A DNA stretch of 64,000 nucleotides from Paracoccaceae bacterium (GTDB lineage Bacteria; Pseudomonadota; Alphaproteobacteria; Rhodobacterales; Rhodobacteraceae), in NCBI GenBank assembly GCA_027489355.1, contig JAIXZY010000054.1:19768-83767 (forward strand), in the 5' to 3' direction. Positions 17,909 through 26,278 of the stretch are shown here, one piece after another. Made by a program: the position numbers and the translations under genes. Below the pieces are notes generated by a model. It was not told the DNA's origin, did not search any database, and saw nothing but the letters and a program-made list of their open reading frames with translations. How positions within the stretch are numbered: the stretch's first letter is position 1; each line of letters opens with the position of its first letter.

Positions 17909-18815
17909 GACCCTGGCTCCGGTCCCGGTTGGCGACGCGGACATAGACAAGAAGTGCGGCCATGACGATCAGCAGAAGCAGCACCGACAGAGCAGCCCCC
18001 AAAGGCCAGTTCTTGCCTTGCAGGAACTGCAGCTCGATGAAGTTGCCGATCATCATCTTCTTGCCCCCGCCCAGGATGCGCGGCGTCACATAGGCGCCAA
18101 GCGAGGGGACGAAGACCAGGATCGACCCCGCGATGATGCCCGGTTTCACGATAGGCAGGATCACCCGGCGCAAGGTGGTCCAGCGGCTGGCGTAAAGGTC
18201 GTAGGCCGCCTCCAGAAGCCGCATGTCGAAACGCTCGATCGTGGCGTACAGCGGCAGGACCATCAGGGGCAGGTAGACATAGGTCATCCCGATCAGCACC
18301 GCGCCTTCGGTGTAGTTGATCTGCAGCGGCGCATCGATCACCCCCAGCATGAGAAGCACCGTGTTCAGGATGCCCTCGTTGCGGATCACCTCGTTGATCG
18401 CGAAGGTGCGGATCAGCAGGTTGGTCCAGAAGGGGATTGTGATCAGGAACAGCCACATCGCGCGTTGCTGTGCGGGCCGGGTGGCGATGAACCAGGCCGT
18501 TGGAAAGCCGATGGCAAAGGCCAGCAGCGTCGTGGTCAGCGACAGCCAGACCGACCGCCAGAAGATCGTCAGGTGCGCGTCGGCCAGCGCGTACTTCTCT
18601 TCGAAGATGTCATAGGTCAGGAAGATGCCCTTCCAGCCCTCGAGGCTGAACTCCCGGATGATGCCGCCAGTGTCGTTCGCGGTCAGGAAGGAATACCACA
18701 CGACGATCAGCAGCGGACCCGAGGCGGCGAGCGCCAGCACGATCAGCGCCGGGGCCGAGAGCAGCCAGCCGTTGCGGGCCGAGCTTCGAACGGCGTTTTC
18801 CTCGGCCGGGCTCAT
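17901..18815 (-). CDS. potB: ABC importer permease, PotB/PotH type
   Basis: Inner-membrane permease of 304 residues, about six helices (LLSAPALIVLALAASGPLLI first). The EAA motif is LEAAYDLYASRWTTLRRVIL near residue 205. Partner of the PotC-like protein. The open frame extends upstream into potA, but the ATG at 18815 shares its A with the potA stop (TGATG), so this is the real start and the genes are translationally coupled. Confidence 0.88.
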   Translation of the reverse strand: MSPAEENAVRSSARNGWLLSAPALIVLALAASGPLLIVVWYSFLTANDTGGIIREFSLEGWKGIFLTYDIFEEKYALADAHLTIFWRSVWLSLTTTLLAFAIGFPTAWFIATRPAQQRAMWLFLITIPFWTNLLIRTFAINEVIRNEGILNTVLLMLGVIDAPLQINYTEGAVLIGMTYVYLPLMVLPLYATIERFDMRLLEAAYDLYASRWTTLRRVILPIVKPGIIAGSILVFVPSLGAYVTPRILGGGKKMMIGNFIELQFLQGKNWPLGAALSVLLLLIVMAALLVYVRVANRDRSQGHG

Positions 18816-19879
18816 CAGTCTTCCACCCGCTGCACGGCGCCGTCGGCGAAGCGGATGCTGACGGCCTGGCCTTCGCTGAGGCCTGCCTCGCCCGAGGCCG
18901 GGCTTTGCAGTCGCGCCACGACCTCGGTGCCGTCGGCCAGGGCCAGGTGGCAATGCGTGTCGGTGCCGAAATAGACCAGCGTCTTCACCTTCGCCTGCAA
19001 CCCGCCGTCGCCCGGCGCGCCGAGCCGCAGCTGCTCGGGCCGGACGCTGACCGTGGCCTGTCCGCCGGCCGTCAGGCCCGGGACCTCGATCCGCTCGCCC
19101 GTGGTCAGGCGCAGGCCGCCGTCCTCGGCCGTGCCGGTCAGGAAGTTCGTCTCGCCGATGAAGCTGGCCACGAAGCGGTTGCGGGGATGGATGTAGATGT
19201 CCTTCGCCGTGCCGACCTGCTGGATATTGCCCGCGCTCATCACCGCGATGCGGTCGGACATGGTCAGGGCTTCTTCCTGGTCATGGGTGACGAAGATGAA
19301 AGTGATCCCGGTTTCCAGCTGAAGCCGCTTCAGCTCGATCTGCATCTCTTTCCGCAGCTTCAGGTCCAGCGCGGACAGCGGTTCGTCCAGAAGCAACACC
19401 TTCGGCTGCGGTGCCAGCGCCCGGGCCAGCGCCACCCGCTGCTGCTGCCCGCCCGAAAGCTGGCTGGTCTTGCGTCCCGCCATCGCCTCAAGCTTCACAA
19501 GCGCCAGCATCTGCGCCGTGCGCGCCTTGACCTCGGCGGACGGTTTCCCCAGCATTTCAAGCCCGAAGGCGATGTTCTGCGCCACGGTCAGGTGCGGAAA
19601 CAGCGCGTAGCTCTGGAACACCGTGTTCACTGGCCGCTTGTTCGGCGGCAGCACGGTGATGTCCGCGCCATCCAAAAGGATCGTGCCATCGGTCGGCATC
19701 TCGAACCCTGCGATCAGGCGCAGAAGCGTCGTCTTGCCGCAGCCCGAGGGGCCAAGAAGCGTGAAGAACTCTCCCCGCCGAATGTCTACCGAAACGTCGT
19801 CCAGCGCCCGCACGGTGGCGGCACCCTGCCCGAAGGCCTTCACGACATTCCGGGCCGAGATCGTCACCTCATCGGTCAC
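18815..19879 (-). CDS. potA: ABC importer ATPase, PotA type
   Basis: ATP-binding subunit of 354 residues powering the polyamine-type importer. Walker [10 protein letters not shown] near residue 44, Q-loop region [20 protein letters not shown], signature [15 protein letters not shown], Walker [14 protein letters not shown] and the switch His in [16 protein letters not shown]. The C-terminal ~110 residues form the TOBE regulatory domain ([11 protein letters not shown]). It starts 73 bases downstream of amidase B, so both may be in one transcript. Confidence 0.92.
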   Translation of the reverse strand: MTDEVTISARNVVKAFGQGAATVRALDDVSVDIRRGEFFTLLGPSGCGKTTLLRLIAGFEMPTDGTILLDGADITVLPPNKRPVNTVFQSYALFPHLTVAQNIAFGLEMLGKPSAEVKARTAQMLALVKLEAMAGRKTSQLSGGQQQRVALARALAPQPKVLLLDEPLSALDLKLRKEMQIELKRLQLETGITFIFVTHDQEEALTMSDRIAVMSAGNIQQVGTAKDIYIHPRNRFVASFIGETNFLTGTAEDGGLRLTTGERIEVPGLTAGGQATVSVRPEQLRLGAPGDGGLQAKVKTLVYFGTDTHCHLALADGTEVVARLQSPASGEAGLSEGQAVSIRFADGAVQRVED

Positions 19880-19952
19880 GGCCGCCCCCTCGTATTCCCC
19901 GTTTGATCATATTGAGCCGCAGGTCTGTTCGCTGACAAGCGATTCCTTCCCC

Positions 19953-21401
19953 TCACCCCGCCATCGGCGCGCGCCTGCCCGCCCAGGGGGCAGCCCGCTC
20001 GATTTCCGCACAGAGCGCGATCAGATCCTCGTCCTGCCCGTAGGCCGCGGCGAGATGGACGCCGATCGGCAGGCCCGAAGCGGACCAGCCCAGCGGGACC
20101 GAGGCCGCCGGCTGCCCCGAGGCATTGAACACCGCGCAGAAGGGGGAATAGGCGAAAATGCCGTTCGGACCGACGCGATAGCCGACATAGTCTTCGGTAT
20201 CGTGGCTGAAGCGGCCCACTGTCGCAGGGGGTTCGGCCAGCGTGGCCGACAGCAGGATGTCCGGCCCCGCGCCGCTTTCGGGCTGGAAGAACCCCGCCAT
20301 CTGCCGCCCGAAGGCATGGATCTCGCCCACCGCCTGCAGGTAGCGCGTCGGATGCAGGGTCTGCGCATAGGTCCAGGCGCCGCGGCCCACGCCCTCGACC
20401 TCGTCTGCGGTGGGGGCGCGGTCGCCCAGCTTTGACCGGATCGACAGCGCCGAGCCGACGCCGACGATGTCCGTCCAGGCCCGCATCATCATCGGAACGT
20501 CCGCCGTGGGCCGGGACGGTTCCACCACATGCCCCAGGTTTTCCAGAAGCCGTCCCGCCGCGCGCACCGCCTCGGCCACCTCGGGATGGATCGGCTCGCC
20601 GGTGAAGGTCGTGTCACAGATCGCCACGCGCAGCCGCCGCGGCGGGCGCGAGATCGCCGCCGCGTGGCCCCGGCCCAGCGGCGGCGCCACGTAGGGCGCG
20701 CCAAGGTCCGGCCCCGCGCAGGCGTCCAGCATCACTGCCGTGTCGCGCACCGACCGCGTGAGGAAGCCGTCGATCGCCATTCCCGCCCAGCCTTCGCCCG
20801 CATAAGGCCCGTCCGGCAGCCGCGCCCGGGTCGGCTTGAACCCGAACAGCCCGCAGGACGAGGCCGGGATCCGCACCGACCCGCCCCCGTCCGAGCCATG
20901 CGCGAAGGAGACGATTCCCGCCGCCACCGCCGCCCCCGCACCGCCGGAAGAGCCGCCCGGCGTATGCTGCAGGTTCCACGGGCTCCGCGTCGGCCCGCCA
21001 TAGACTGCCGCCTCGGTCGCCGCCCCGACGCCGCCTTCGGGCGAGGTGGTCCGCCCGAAGGTCACGACGCCCGTCGCCTTCATTCTCGCGAAGATCGCCG
21101 AATCCTGGCCATAGACCATGTTTGCGAACAGACGCGAGCCATTGTGCGAAGGGAAATCCTTCGCCTCGGCCCCCAGGTCCTTGATCAGGAAGGGAACGCC
21201 ACGGAACGGCCCGTGCGGCAGACCCTCGGCGATGGCCTTCCGCGCCACGCCTTCCTGCACAAGGACCACCGCGTTCAGCGCCGGATTGCGTGCCTCGACG
21301 GCCGCCAGCGCCGCGTCCAGAAGCTCGCTTGGCGAGACCTCGCCAGCCGCCACCAAAGCGGCCAGAGCGGTTGCATCCGCCGCGCCCAGATCTCCGATCA
21401 T
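19953..21401 (-). CDS. Amidase signature family hydrolase B (upstream of the ABC importer)
   Basis: Second Ser-cisSer-Lys amidase, 482 residues: [12 protein letters not shown] (Lys near residue 74), [20 protein letters not shown] (Ser nucleophile) and [20 protein letters not shown] (cis-Ser), with [20 protein letters not shown] near the end. It is clearly a different subtype from amidase A, with a longer insertion after residue 240. AAGGGGAAG precedes the ATG. It sits directly upstream of potA on the same strand, so the importer is flanked by amidases on both sides. Substrate unknown. Confidence 0.87.
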   Translation of the reverse strand: MIGDLGAADATALAALVAAGEVSPSELLDAALAAVEARNPALNAVVLVQEGVARKAIAEGLPHGPFRGVPFLIKDLGAEAKDFPSHNGSRLFANMVYGQDSAIFARMKATGVVTFGRTTSPEGGVGAATEAAVYGGPTRSPWNLQHTPGGSSGGAGAAVAAGIVSFAHGSDGGGSVRIPASSCGLFGFKPTRARLPDGPYAGEGWAGMAIDGFLTRSVRDTAVMLDACAGPDLGAPYVAPPLGRGHAAAISRPPRRLRVAICDTTFTGEPIHPEVAEAVRAAGRLLENLGHVVEPSRPTADVPMMMRAWTDIVGVGSALSIRSKLGDRAPTADEVEGVGRGAWTYAQTLHPTRYLQAVGEIHAFGRQMAGFFQPESGAGPDILLSATLAEPPATVGRFSHDTEDYVGYRVGPNGIFAYSPFCAVFNASGQPAASVPLGWSASGLPIGVHLAAAYGQDEDLIALCAEIERAAPWAGRRAPMAG

Positions 21402-21487
21402 TGTCTTCCCCTTGCTTGACCGGCACCAACCTGCGGCCCCCGCGCGCGCTGGTCATGTCCGTCACCGACATCCGCAGCCAAGATGCG

Positions 21488-23197
21488 TCAGGCGCGGAAC
21501 AGCTCTGCCAGCACGCCCCGCAACGTCTCGGGCAGGATCGGCTTTGGCAGGAAGCCGTCCAGCCGCTCGCTCAGCGTGTCGTCGCGCCGGATCGAGACCA
21601 CGTCGGCCGTCATCGCCACCACCGGGATCTTGCTGCCGTGCGCCTCGCGGATGCGGAACAAAGTCTCCTGGCCGTCCATTCCGGGCATCATCATGTCCAG
21701 AAGCACCGCGTCGATCCCGCCTTGCGCGAGGCGCGCCAGGGCTTCCGGGCCGCTGGCCGCCTCGACCACCCGGATGCCCGAGGCCGCAAGCAGTTGCCCC
21801 GCGACCAGCCGGTTCGTCGCGATGTCGTCGACCACCAGGATCACCCGGTCCCGCAGGTCGGGAAGGTCCACCGCTTCCTGCCTTGCCTGGACTTCGGGCG
21901 CGGGGATGGTCAGGCGGAAGGTTGTGCCCTGTCCGACGGGCACCAGCACCAGGTCCCCGCCCATCTGCCGCGCCACCGCGCGGCTGATGGCCAGGCCCAG
22001 GCCGACGCCGGGCGTATCGTCCGACCCCCGGAAGAAGGGCTCGAACACTCGGTCCTGCAGGGCGGGAGGGATGCCCTCGCCCTGATCCGCCACGTCGATC
22101 TGCAGCCGTCCCTTGGGATAGCGCACCGTCACCGTCACCGCCCCGCGCGAGGAATGTTTCAAGGCGTTGCCGATCAGGTTGCCCAGGCATTGCCGCACGC
22201 GCTGGCTGTCGACCATCACCACGGCGGGCACATCCCGCTCGATCCCGACTGTCAACGTCCGCCCCTGGTTGCGCGCCTGCAGTTCGAAGACCAGAAGGCT
22301 TGCCGACAGTTCCGGCCGCAGCGCCACCGCGCGCGAAGTGACGGCCACCCGTCCCTCGGTGAGCGCCGAGTAGTCCACCGCATCGTCCAGCATCACCGCC
22401 AGGTCCCGTGCCGAGGTCGCCACGGTGCGCAGCCGCTGCCGGGAGGAACCCGCAGCGTTGGCCGCCTCGATCTCCACCAGGCCGATCACCGCGTTCAACG
22501 GAGTCCGCAGTTCGTGGCTGATCTGCGCCAGGAACTGCCCCTTTGCGGCACTCGCCGCCTTTGCCGCCGCGGCAGCCTCGGCCCCGGCGCGGTGCAGGCG
22601 GTTGTTCGAGATCATCGCCGTGGCCGCGTAACCCAGGCCGACCAGCGCCGTGGCGGTCGAGACGACAAGCCCCAGCCAGTCGCCCCGCTGCAGCCAGTGC
22701 AGGCCATTGAAGCCAAGCGCCACCGCGCCCACGGTTGCCATGCCCACGATGCCAAGCGGTAGATGGATCGACCGAACCGAGGTCAGGTGCAGAAGGGATC
22801 CCATGACCAGACCGACGGCAACTGACTTCGCATAGGGGTCGTCCTGCAACCAGACGAGCCCCGCCGCCGAGATCAGCGCGGCCTCCATCGGGACCAGACT
22901 GGCCAGATACAGCCGGTAGCGCAGCGGCGAGCGCAGTGGGTCCAGACCGTCCAGAAGGCGCTGCGAGACGATCTCGCCCCCCACCTCGACCAGGAACAGC
23001 GCCACCATGATCCAGGGCGAGACGTATTGCGCGCAGATCGTATAGGCCAGCGCCATGAGCAGCAGCCGCACCGCAACCTCGCCGCGCAGGATGCGGCATT
23101 GCCGCGCAAGTTCGTCCCTCAGCCGCTCACCGTCGGCCGTGGACAAGGTGGAGAGGCGGACAGGCAAGCGCGCACCAACGGGTTGTAACCGGCGCAC
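21488..23197 (-). CDS. Hybrid sensor histidine kinase with receiver domain, membrane-bound
   Basis: Signal-transduction protein of about 569 residues. Order: four or five membrane helices (roughly residues 35-190) without a clear periplasmic sensor domain; HisKA with FLAQISHELRTPLNAVIGLV near 220; HATPase with NLIGNALKHSS, DQGEGIPP and GVGLGLAISRAVARQMGG; and a C-terminal receiver with VILVVDDIATN, the phospho-Asp in AVLLDMMMPGMDG and Lys in FLPKPI. The start is uncertain: the frame is open to 23431 without an ATG at a sensible place. I give GTG 23197, and TTG codons a little downstream are possible. It lies 28 bases after the DUF6476 gene. Confidence 0.82.
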   Translation of the reverse strand: MRRLQPVGARLPVRLSTLSTADGERLRDELARQCRILRGEVAVRLLLMALAYTICAQYVSPWIMVALFLVEVGGEIVSQRLLDGLDPLRSPLRYRLYLASLVPMEAALISAAGLVWLQDDPYAKSVAVGLVMGSLLHLTSVRSIHLPLGIVGMATVGAVALGFNGLHWLQRGDWLGLVVSTATALVGLGYAATAMISNNRLHRAGAEAAAAAKAASAAKGQFLAQISHELRTPLNAVIGLVEIEAANAAGSSRQRLRTVATSARDLAVMLDDAVDYSALTEGRVAVTSRAVALRPELSASLLVFELQARNQGRTLTVGIERDVPAVVMVDSQRVRQCLGNLIGNALKHSSRGAVTVTVRYPKGRLQIDVADQGEGIPPALQDRVFEPFFRGSDDTPGVGLGLAISRAVARQMGGDLVLVPVGQGTTFRLTIPAPEVQARQEAVDLPDLRDRVILVVDDIATNRLVAGQLLAASGIRVVEAASGPEALARLAQGGIDAVLLDMMMPGMDGQETLFRIREAHGSKIPVVAMTADVVSIRRDDTLSERLDGFLPKPILPETLRGVLAELFRA

Positions 23198-23225
23198 GAC
23201 AGTAGCCTGAAGGCTGTGGCGTCGG

Positions 23226-23558
23226 TCAAGGCCCCGGAGTGGGGGAAATTGTGACCTCCTGGCGCAACACACCGTTGCCGTCAAAGACCAGAATCCGGTC
23301 GTCGGTGGTGACGACGGCGGTCCAGCCCGTGCCGAAGGTGACGGCCGCGGGTTTCGCACCCTCGGGCAGAGCCAGCTCTGCCGGCACCGTCGGGGCACTG
23401 CCGCCCAGGGCCTGCGGCATCCGGGTGACAAGCAGCCAAACCACGGTTATGACGGCGCCGATCATCGACAGCGTCAGCAGGATGACCAGCCATTTCAGAA
23501 GCCGCAGGCTGGGCGGCAGGGCCGCATCGGAGGCGTCGGGCGTGACTGGATCGGACAT
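23226..23558 (-). CDS. DUF6476 family single-span membrane protein
   Basis: Small protein of 110 residues: a polar N-terminus, one membrane helix (WLVILLTLSMIGAVITVVWL near residues 27-48) and a periplasmic domain of about 60 residues with a short beta repeat (AAVTFGTGWTAVVTTDDRIL). It matches the DUF6476 family of Rhodobacterales from memory; function unknown. ATG 23558 has GAAAGG upstream. The first 17 bases overlap the start of the divergent pseudouridine synthase gene. Possibly in an operon with the histidine kinase. Confidence 0.75.
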   Translation of the reverse strand: MSDPVTPDASDAALPPSLRLLKWLVILLTLSMIGAVITVVWLLVTRMPQALGGSAPTVPAELALPEGAKPAAVTFGTGWTAVVTTDDRILVFDGNGVLRQEVTISPTPGP

Positions 23559-24591
23559 CGACGGGCCTTTCGAGGACGAAGAGGGATCGCTGACCGTCAC
23601 CATCGGCGCGGAGGCCCCCACGCGCCTTGATAAGGCGCTCGCCGCCGCCGTGCCAGAGGAAGCTGCCCTGTCGCGGTCCCGCCTGATGCGGATGATCGCA
23701 GAGGGCGCCGTGTTTCGGCATGGGGTGGCGGTGACGGACCCCAAGGCGAAGGTCGCCGAGGGCGAGGTTTACACGCTTCGTCTCGACCCGGCCGTCGAGG
23801 TGGAGACCCTGGCCGAGGACATCCCGCTCTCGGTGGTGTGGGAGGATGGCGACCTCATCGTCATCGACAAGCCTGCCGGAATGGTCGTTCACCCCGCGCC
23901 GGGCTCACCTTCGGGGACGCTGGTGAACGCGCTTCTGTTTCACTGCGGCGACACGCTGTCGGGGATCGGCGGCGAGAGGCGGCCGGGGATCGTGCACCGG
24001 ATCGACAAGGATACCTCCGGGCTGCTCGTGGTGGCCAAGTCCGACCGGGCGCACCACGGGCTGGCGCGGCAGTTCGAGGATCACTCGGTCAACCGGCATT
24101 ATCTGGCGGTGGTCCACGGGGTGCCGTCCTCGGCGGATCCCCGGCTGCGGGGGCTGCGCGGGGTCAGCTTCGAGGCCGGGGGCATCCTGCGGATCGCGAC
24201 CCACCTCGCCCGGCACCGGACCGACCGGCAGCGGCAGGCGGTGGTCTGGGAGGAGGGCCGCCATGCCATCACCCGGGCAAGGGTGGTGGAAGGGTTCGCC
24301 GGGCAGGCGGCGCTGGTCGACTGCTGGCTGGAGACGGGGCGCACCCACCAGATCCGGGTTCACCTCGCCTATGCGGGGCATGGCCTTGTCGGGGACCAGA
24401 CCTACGGGGGCCGGCGGAAGCTGTCGGCCGCTCTGGGGCAGGGGGCGGAGATCGGGAATGCCTTCCCCCGGCAGGCCCTGCATGCAGCGACGCTGGGGTT
24501 CGACCATCCGGTGACGGGAGAGCGGCTGGAGTTCTCCTCGCCGCTGCCGGCGGACATCGCGGGGCTGATCGAGGCGCTGCGGGGGGCCTAA
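23542..24591 (+). CDS. RluA-family pseudouridine synthase with S4 domain
   Basis: Converts uridines in ribosomal RNA to pseudouridine. 349 residues: N-terminal S4 RNA-binding domain (RLDKALAAAVPEEAALSRSR), linker, then the catalytic domain with LIVIDKPAGMVVHPAPGSPS, the active-site motif GIVHRIDKDTSGLLVVAK (catalytic Asp), and LETGRTHQIRVHLAYAGHGL. The S4 plus RluA layout suggests an RluD/RluC-like enzyme; the target site cannot be read. The frame is open upstream to 23239, but GTG 23542 with GGAGG at 23529-23533 is the best start, and it overlaps the divergent DUF6476 gene. Confidence 0.87.
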   Translation: MTGSDIDGPFEDEEGSLTVTIGAEAPTRLDKALAAAVPEEAALSRSRLMRMIAEGAVFRHGVAVTDPKAKVAEGEVYTLRLDPAVEVETLAEDIPLSVVWEDGDLIVIDKPAGMVVHPAPGSPSGTLVNALLFHCGDTLSGIGGERRPGIVHRIDKDTSGLLVVAKSDRAHHGLARQFEDHSVNRHYLAVVHGVPSSADPRLRGLRGVSFEAGGILRIATHLARHRTDRQRQAVVWEEGRHAITRARVVEGFAGQAALVDCWLETGRTHQIRVHLAYAGHGLVGDQTYGGRRKLSAALGQGAEIGNAFPRQALHAATLGFDHPVTGERLEFSSPLPADIAGLIEALRGA

Positions 24592-24600
24592 GGCAAGAAG

Positions 24601-24615
24601 TGTCCACGGTGGACA
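24601..24615. repeat. 15-base palindrome TGTCCAC-G-GTGGACA, copy 2
   Basis: Perfect palindrome starting 9 bases after the stop of the pseudouridine synthase gene. Same sequence as copy 3 and, apart from the central base, copy 1. Confidence 0.75.
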
Positions 24616-24693
24616 AAGCCGGGAAAGATTTTGGAATCAAAGGCTTGGTCGCGGACGTTAGGGATTTGGCAACCTTTGCCCGGCGCGGGCTCC

Positions 24694-24752
24694 GGGGCCA
24701 AATTTCTTGAGGAAGAAACTTGTCAAATCCCTTACTTAAGGGATTTGGGTCC
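24694..24752. repeat. Paired-hairpin repeat (AAATCC family), copy 1
   Basis: GGGGCC, a hairpin AAATTTCTT-GAGG-AAGAAACTT, the spacer GTC, a perfect hairpin AAATCCCTT-ACTT-AAGGGATTT and GGGTCC. The same plan recurs at 36266-36324. TTAGGGATTTGGCAA at 24658 is nearly complementary to the middle of the element, so competing folds are possible. Confidence 0.7.
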
Positions 24753-24800
24753 GCTATCATGGGACCCGCACTGACCACGCGGGGCCACAGGAGTGCGTTC

Positions 24801-24827
24801 ATGTCCGAGACTGTAGCCACCTGCTGA
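24801..24827 (+). promoter_or_regulatory. Putative leader peptide ORF (MSETVATC) before yjhX
   Basis: Nine-codon ORF, ATG to TGA, preceded by AGGAG at 24789-24793 with ideal spacing. Its stop codon overlaps the first of two stable hairpins. This layout resembles a translated leader in attenuation or a peptide-controlled switch; neither the signal nor the regulated gene is established. It could also be chance. Confidence 0.35.
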
Positions 24828-24835
24828 CGTCATCC
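24824..24835 (+). repeat. 12-base direct repeat CTGACGTCATCC, left copy
   Basis: Identical 12-mer also at 25262-25273, on the other side of yjhX, 438 bases away. It contains the palindrome TGACGTCA. Could be an operator, a footprint of insertion or chance. Confidence 0.4.
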
Positions 24836-24900
24836 GCCCCTGACCGGGGCCGCTGGATGACATGAACGACCCGACGAAGCGCCCATGCCTTCGTTGGGTC
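24829..24900 (+). promoter_or_regulatory. Two tandem RNA hairpins after the leader ORF
   Basis: Hairpin 1 (24829-24861): GTCATCC and GCCCC pair with GGGGC and GGATGAC around the loop TGACC, with a 4-base bulge. Hairpin 2 (24868-24900): 12-base arms GACCCGACGAAG and CTTCGTTGGGTC with one G-U pair and a 9-base loop. There is no T-run, so they are not classical terminators. They end 31 bases before yjhX and could control its translation. Confidence 0.45.
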
Positions 24901-24931
24901 CGGCATGGCTCGACACTTCGGACTATCCCTC

Positions 24932-25189
24932 ATGAACATTTCACGGACCGAGCAGCGGGTGCTGCACGTCCTTGCCCTGGGCGGGCGCATCGAACACGCG
25001 CGGAGCGGCAAGCGGATCGACGAGATCCTCTGTGTCACCCGCGACGGCTTCATCCTGGCCGACTGCACTCTGGGGGTCTTCCAGCGGTTGCGGCGCAAGC
25101 GGCTGATCGCCTCGGAGGGCGGCGGACCCTACCGCATCTCGCGGCTGGGACGGCTGAGCGTCCGGGCCCAGGCGGACAACCAGGGATGA
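24932..25189 (+). CDS. yjhX: YjhX-family toxin (TopAI-like)
   Basis: 85-residue protein of the YjhX family; the E. coli member (TopAI) binds and inhibits DNA topoisomerase I and is countered by the YjhQ acetyltransferase. The family opening is clear: [20 protein letters not shown], then [19 protein letters not shown], then [20 protein letters not shown] chose Met 24932 by alignment; an in-frame ATG at 24905 is possible. No ribosome binding site is obvious and no yjhQ-like gene is adjacent, so it appears to be an orphan. The structured leader upstream may control it. Confidence 0.8.
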   Translation: MNISRTEQRVLHVLALGGRIEHARSGKRIDEILCVTRDGFILADCTLGVFQRLRRKRLIASEGGGPYRISRLGRLSVRAQADNQG

Positions 25190-25261
25190 GGATTTGCGAC
25201 AACTTGCTTCCGTCGCTTCCTGTCCCGCCAGAATCGGGCGAGGCGGGGGTAAGCTGACCTC

Positions 25262-25273
25262 CTGACGTCATCC
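25262..25273 (+). repeat. 12-base direct repeat CTGACGTCATCC, right copy
   Basis: Second copy of the 12-mer at 24824-24835; the two flank yjhX. Confidence 0.4.
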
Positions 25274-25330
25274 CTGTCGGGACGCGGTGCGCCGGGGCCG
25301 GTGCCCTTGGCGGGCGTAGAGGCCTCCGGC

Positions 25331-25352
25331 GGGGATATTTGCAGAAGGGAAG
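25331..25352 (+). repeat. Punctuation repeat tail GGATATTTGCAGAAG, copy 2
   Basis: GGGGATATTTGCAGAAGGGA followed by AG, without the full hairpin part. Located between yjhX and the convergent DUF4189 gene. Confidence 0.55.
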
Positions 25353-25402
25353 ACGCCGGGGCGATCCATAGCGACGGGGCGGTTGATGCTGCCCCGCCGC
25401 GG

Positions 25403-25951
25403 TCAGTTGCCGACCCAGGCGGCGGGGCTTTCCAGGACCTCTTCGATCTTGCAACCCTTGCCACCCTGCGCCTTGCAGAAGCGCAGGGCCTTTTGCTTGG
25501 CCGCGCGCGCATCTTCGCCCCAGTCGGTGTGAAGCCTGCCGGACTTGTCGATCGCGATGGCGATGGCACCGTTGGTCACGCCCACCGCGATCCGGCAGTC
25601 CCGGAAGCCCGAGGCCTGGCATTGGGCCAGCGCGCCGGTGTCGGCCTCGGCCTGGCTGGAGGCGTTGACATACCAGGAATAGGTCGGACCGCCGTTCGGG
25701 TCGCTGCCCCAGGCGAGCGTGGCATGGCGATCGACCCAGTAGCCGCCGGGGTCGGAAGTGCCGTCCCCGCCGTCCTCGCCGACATACTCGCACAGCGGCG
25801 TGGGGGCGACGCCGTTTCCGCCGGGATCGACGCCGACCAGCACCTCGTCCGGCCCCGGCCCGTTGCAGGGGTAGTAGGCGAACGCCTGCGTCGCCGTCAG
25901 TCCGAAGACGACAGCGAGGAGGAAGCGGAGAACGAGGGGAAGCGGCGACAT
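25403..25951 (-). CDS. Secreted DUF4189-like protein
   Basis: 182 residues with a signal peptide (LRFLLAVVFGLTATQAFA). The second half shows the DUF4189 pattern of aligned Ala, Cys and Asn residues: ALAQCQASGFRDCRIAVGVT followed by NGAIAIAIDKSG and later FCKAQGGKGCKIEE, giving probable disulfides. Periplasmic or secreted, function unknown. After the stop a GC hairpin (GGGGC and GCCCC arms near 25376-25395) may terminate it. Upstream lies a 327-base non-coding gap. Confidence 0.7.
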   Translation of the reverse strand: MSPLPLVLRFLLAVVFGLTATQAFAYYPCNGPGPDEVLVGVDPGGNGVAPTPLCEYVGEDGGDGTSDPGGYWVDRHATLAWGSDPNGGPTYSWYVNASSQAEADTGALAQCQASGFRDCRIAVGVTNGAIAIAIDKSGRLHTDWGEDARAAKQKALRFCKAQGGKGCKIEEVLESPAAWVGN

Positions 25952-26278
25952 GGCAACCTTCCAAAGGGGGAATGGCCAAGTGCTAGCGGGAACCCGCCGA
26001 ACTGTAAGGTTCGGAATTCCTTATCCGCCGATAGCCGGTGCGCGCCAGGAAGACCGCATCCCGCCCATTGTGCAGTTGCAGCATGTTGTCACGCGGCTGT
26101 TATCGGAGTATGTCTTGCGCGACGCCGGCGCATGAGTCGGTAACGGCATCGGAGCCATCGCGCACCCCTCCTGCCAGGGGGGACCCGGACCTGACCGTCG
26201 CCATGTGGCGACACGGCTGTGTGCCGGACTCGCATCCAACCCTTACATTCCATCGGAGCCGCACCCCCGGGGTGAGCC
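25952..26278. other. Divergent intergenic region DUF4189/kup
   Basis: 327 bases without a gene. Seen: an inverted repeat TAAGG-N9-CCTTA at 26005-26023, a small GCGGG-AA-CCCGC hairpin at 25986-25997, a candidate promoter for kup (26086-26114) and a GTCGCC/GGCGAC hairpin near 26200 in the kup leader. No riboswitch that I recognise. Confidence 0.5.
26086..26114 (+). promoter_or_regulatory. Candidate promoter for kup
   Basis: TTGTCA and TATGTC separated by exactly 17 bases, fitting a sigma-70-type promoter loosely. It would give a leader of about 155 bases before the kup ATG. Prediction from sequence only. Confidence 0.3.

Larger units (their letters stand above)
24592..24931. other. Structured gene-free region upstream of yjhX
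   Basis: 340 bases between the pseudouridine synthase and yjhX with no conventional gene. In order it holds the 15-base palindrome (24601), TTAGGGATTTGGCAA (24658-24672), a paired-hairpin repeat (24694-24752), a GGGTCC/GGACCC hairpin (24747-24767), a nine-codon ORF with a good ribosome binding site (24801-24827) and two strong hairpins (24829-24861 and 24868-24900). The crowding suggests a regulatory leader or terminator region. Confidence 0.6.

Noticed and set aside
24862..25257. Alternative frame of 131 codons overlapping yjhX
   Set aside because: Yields an Arg/Pro/His-rich product with no homology I recognise, while the overlapping frame is a clear YjhX-family protein.
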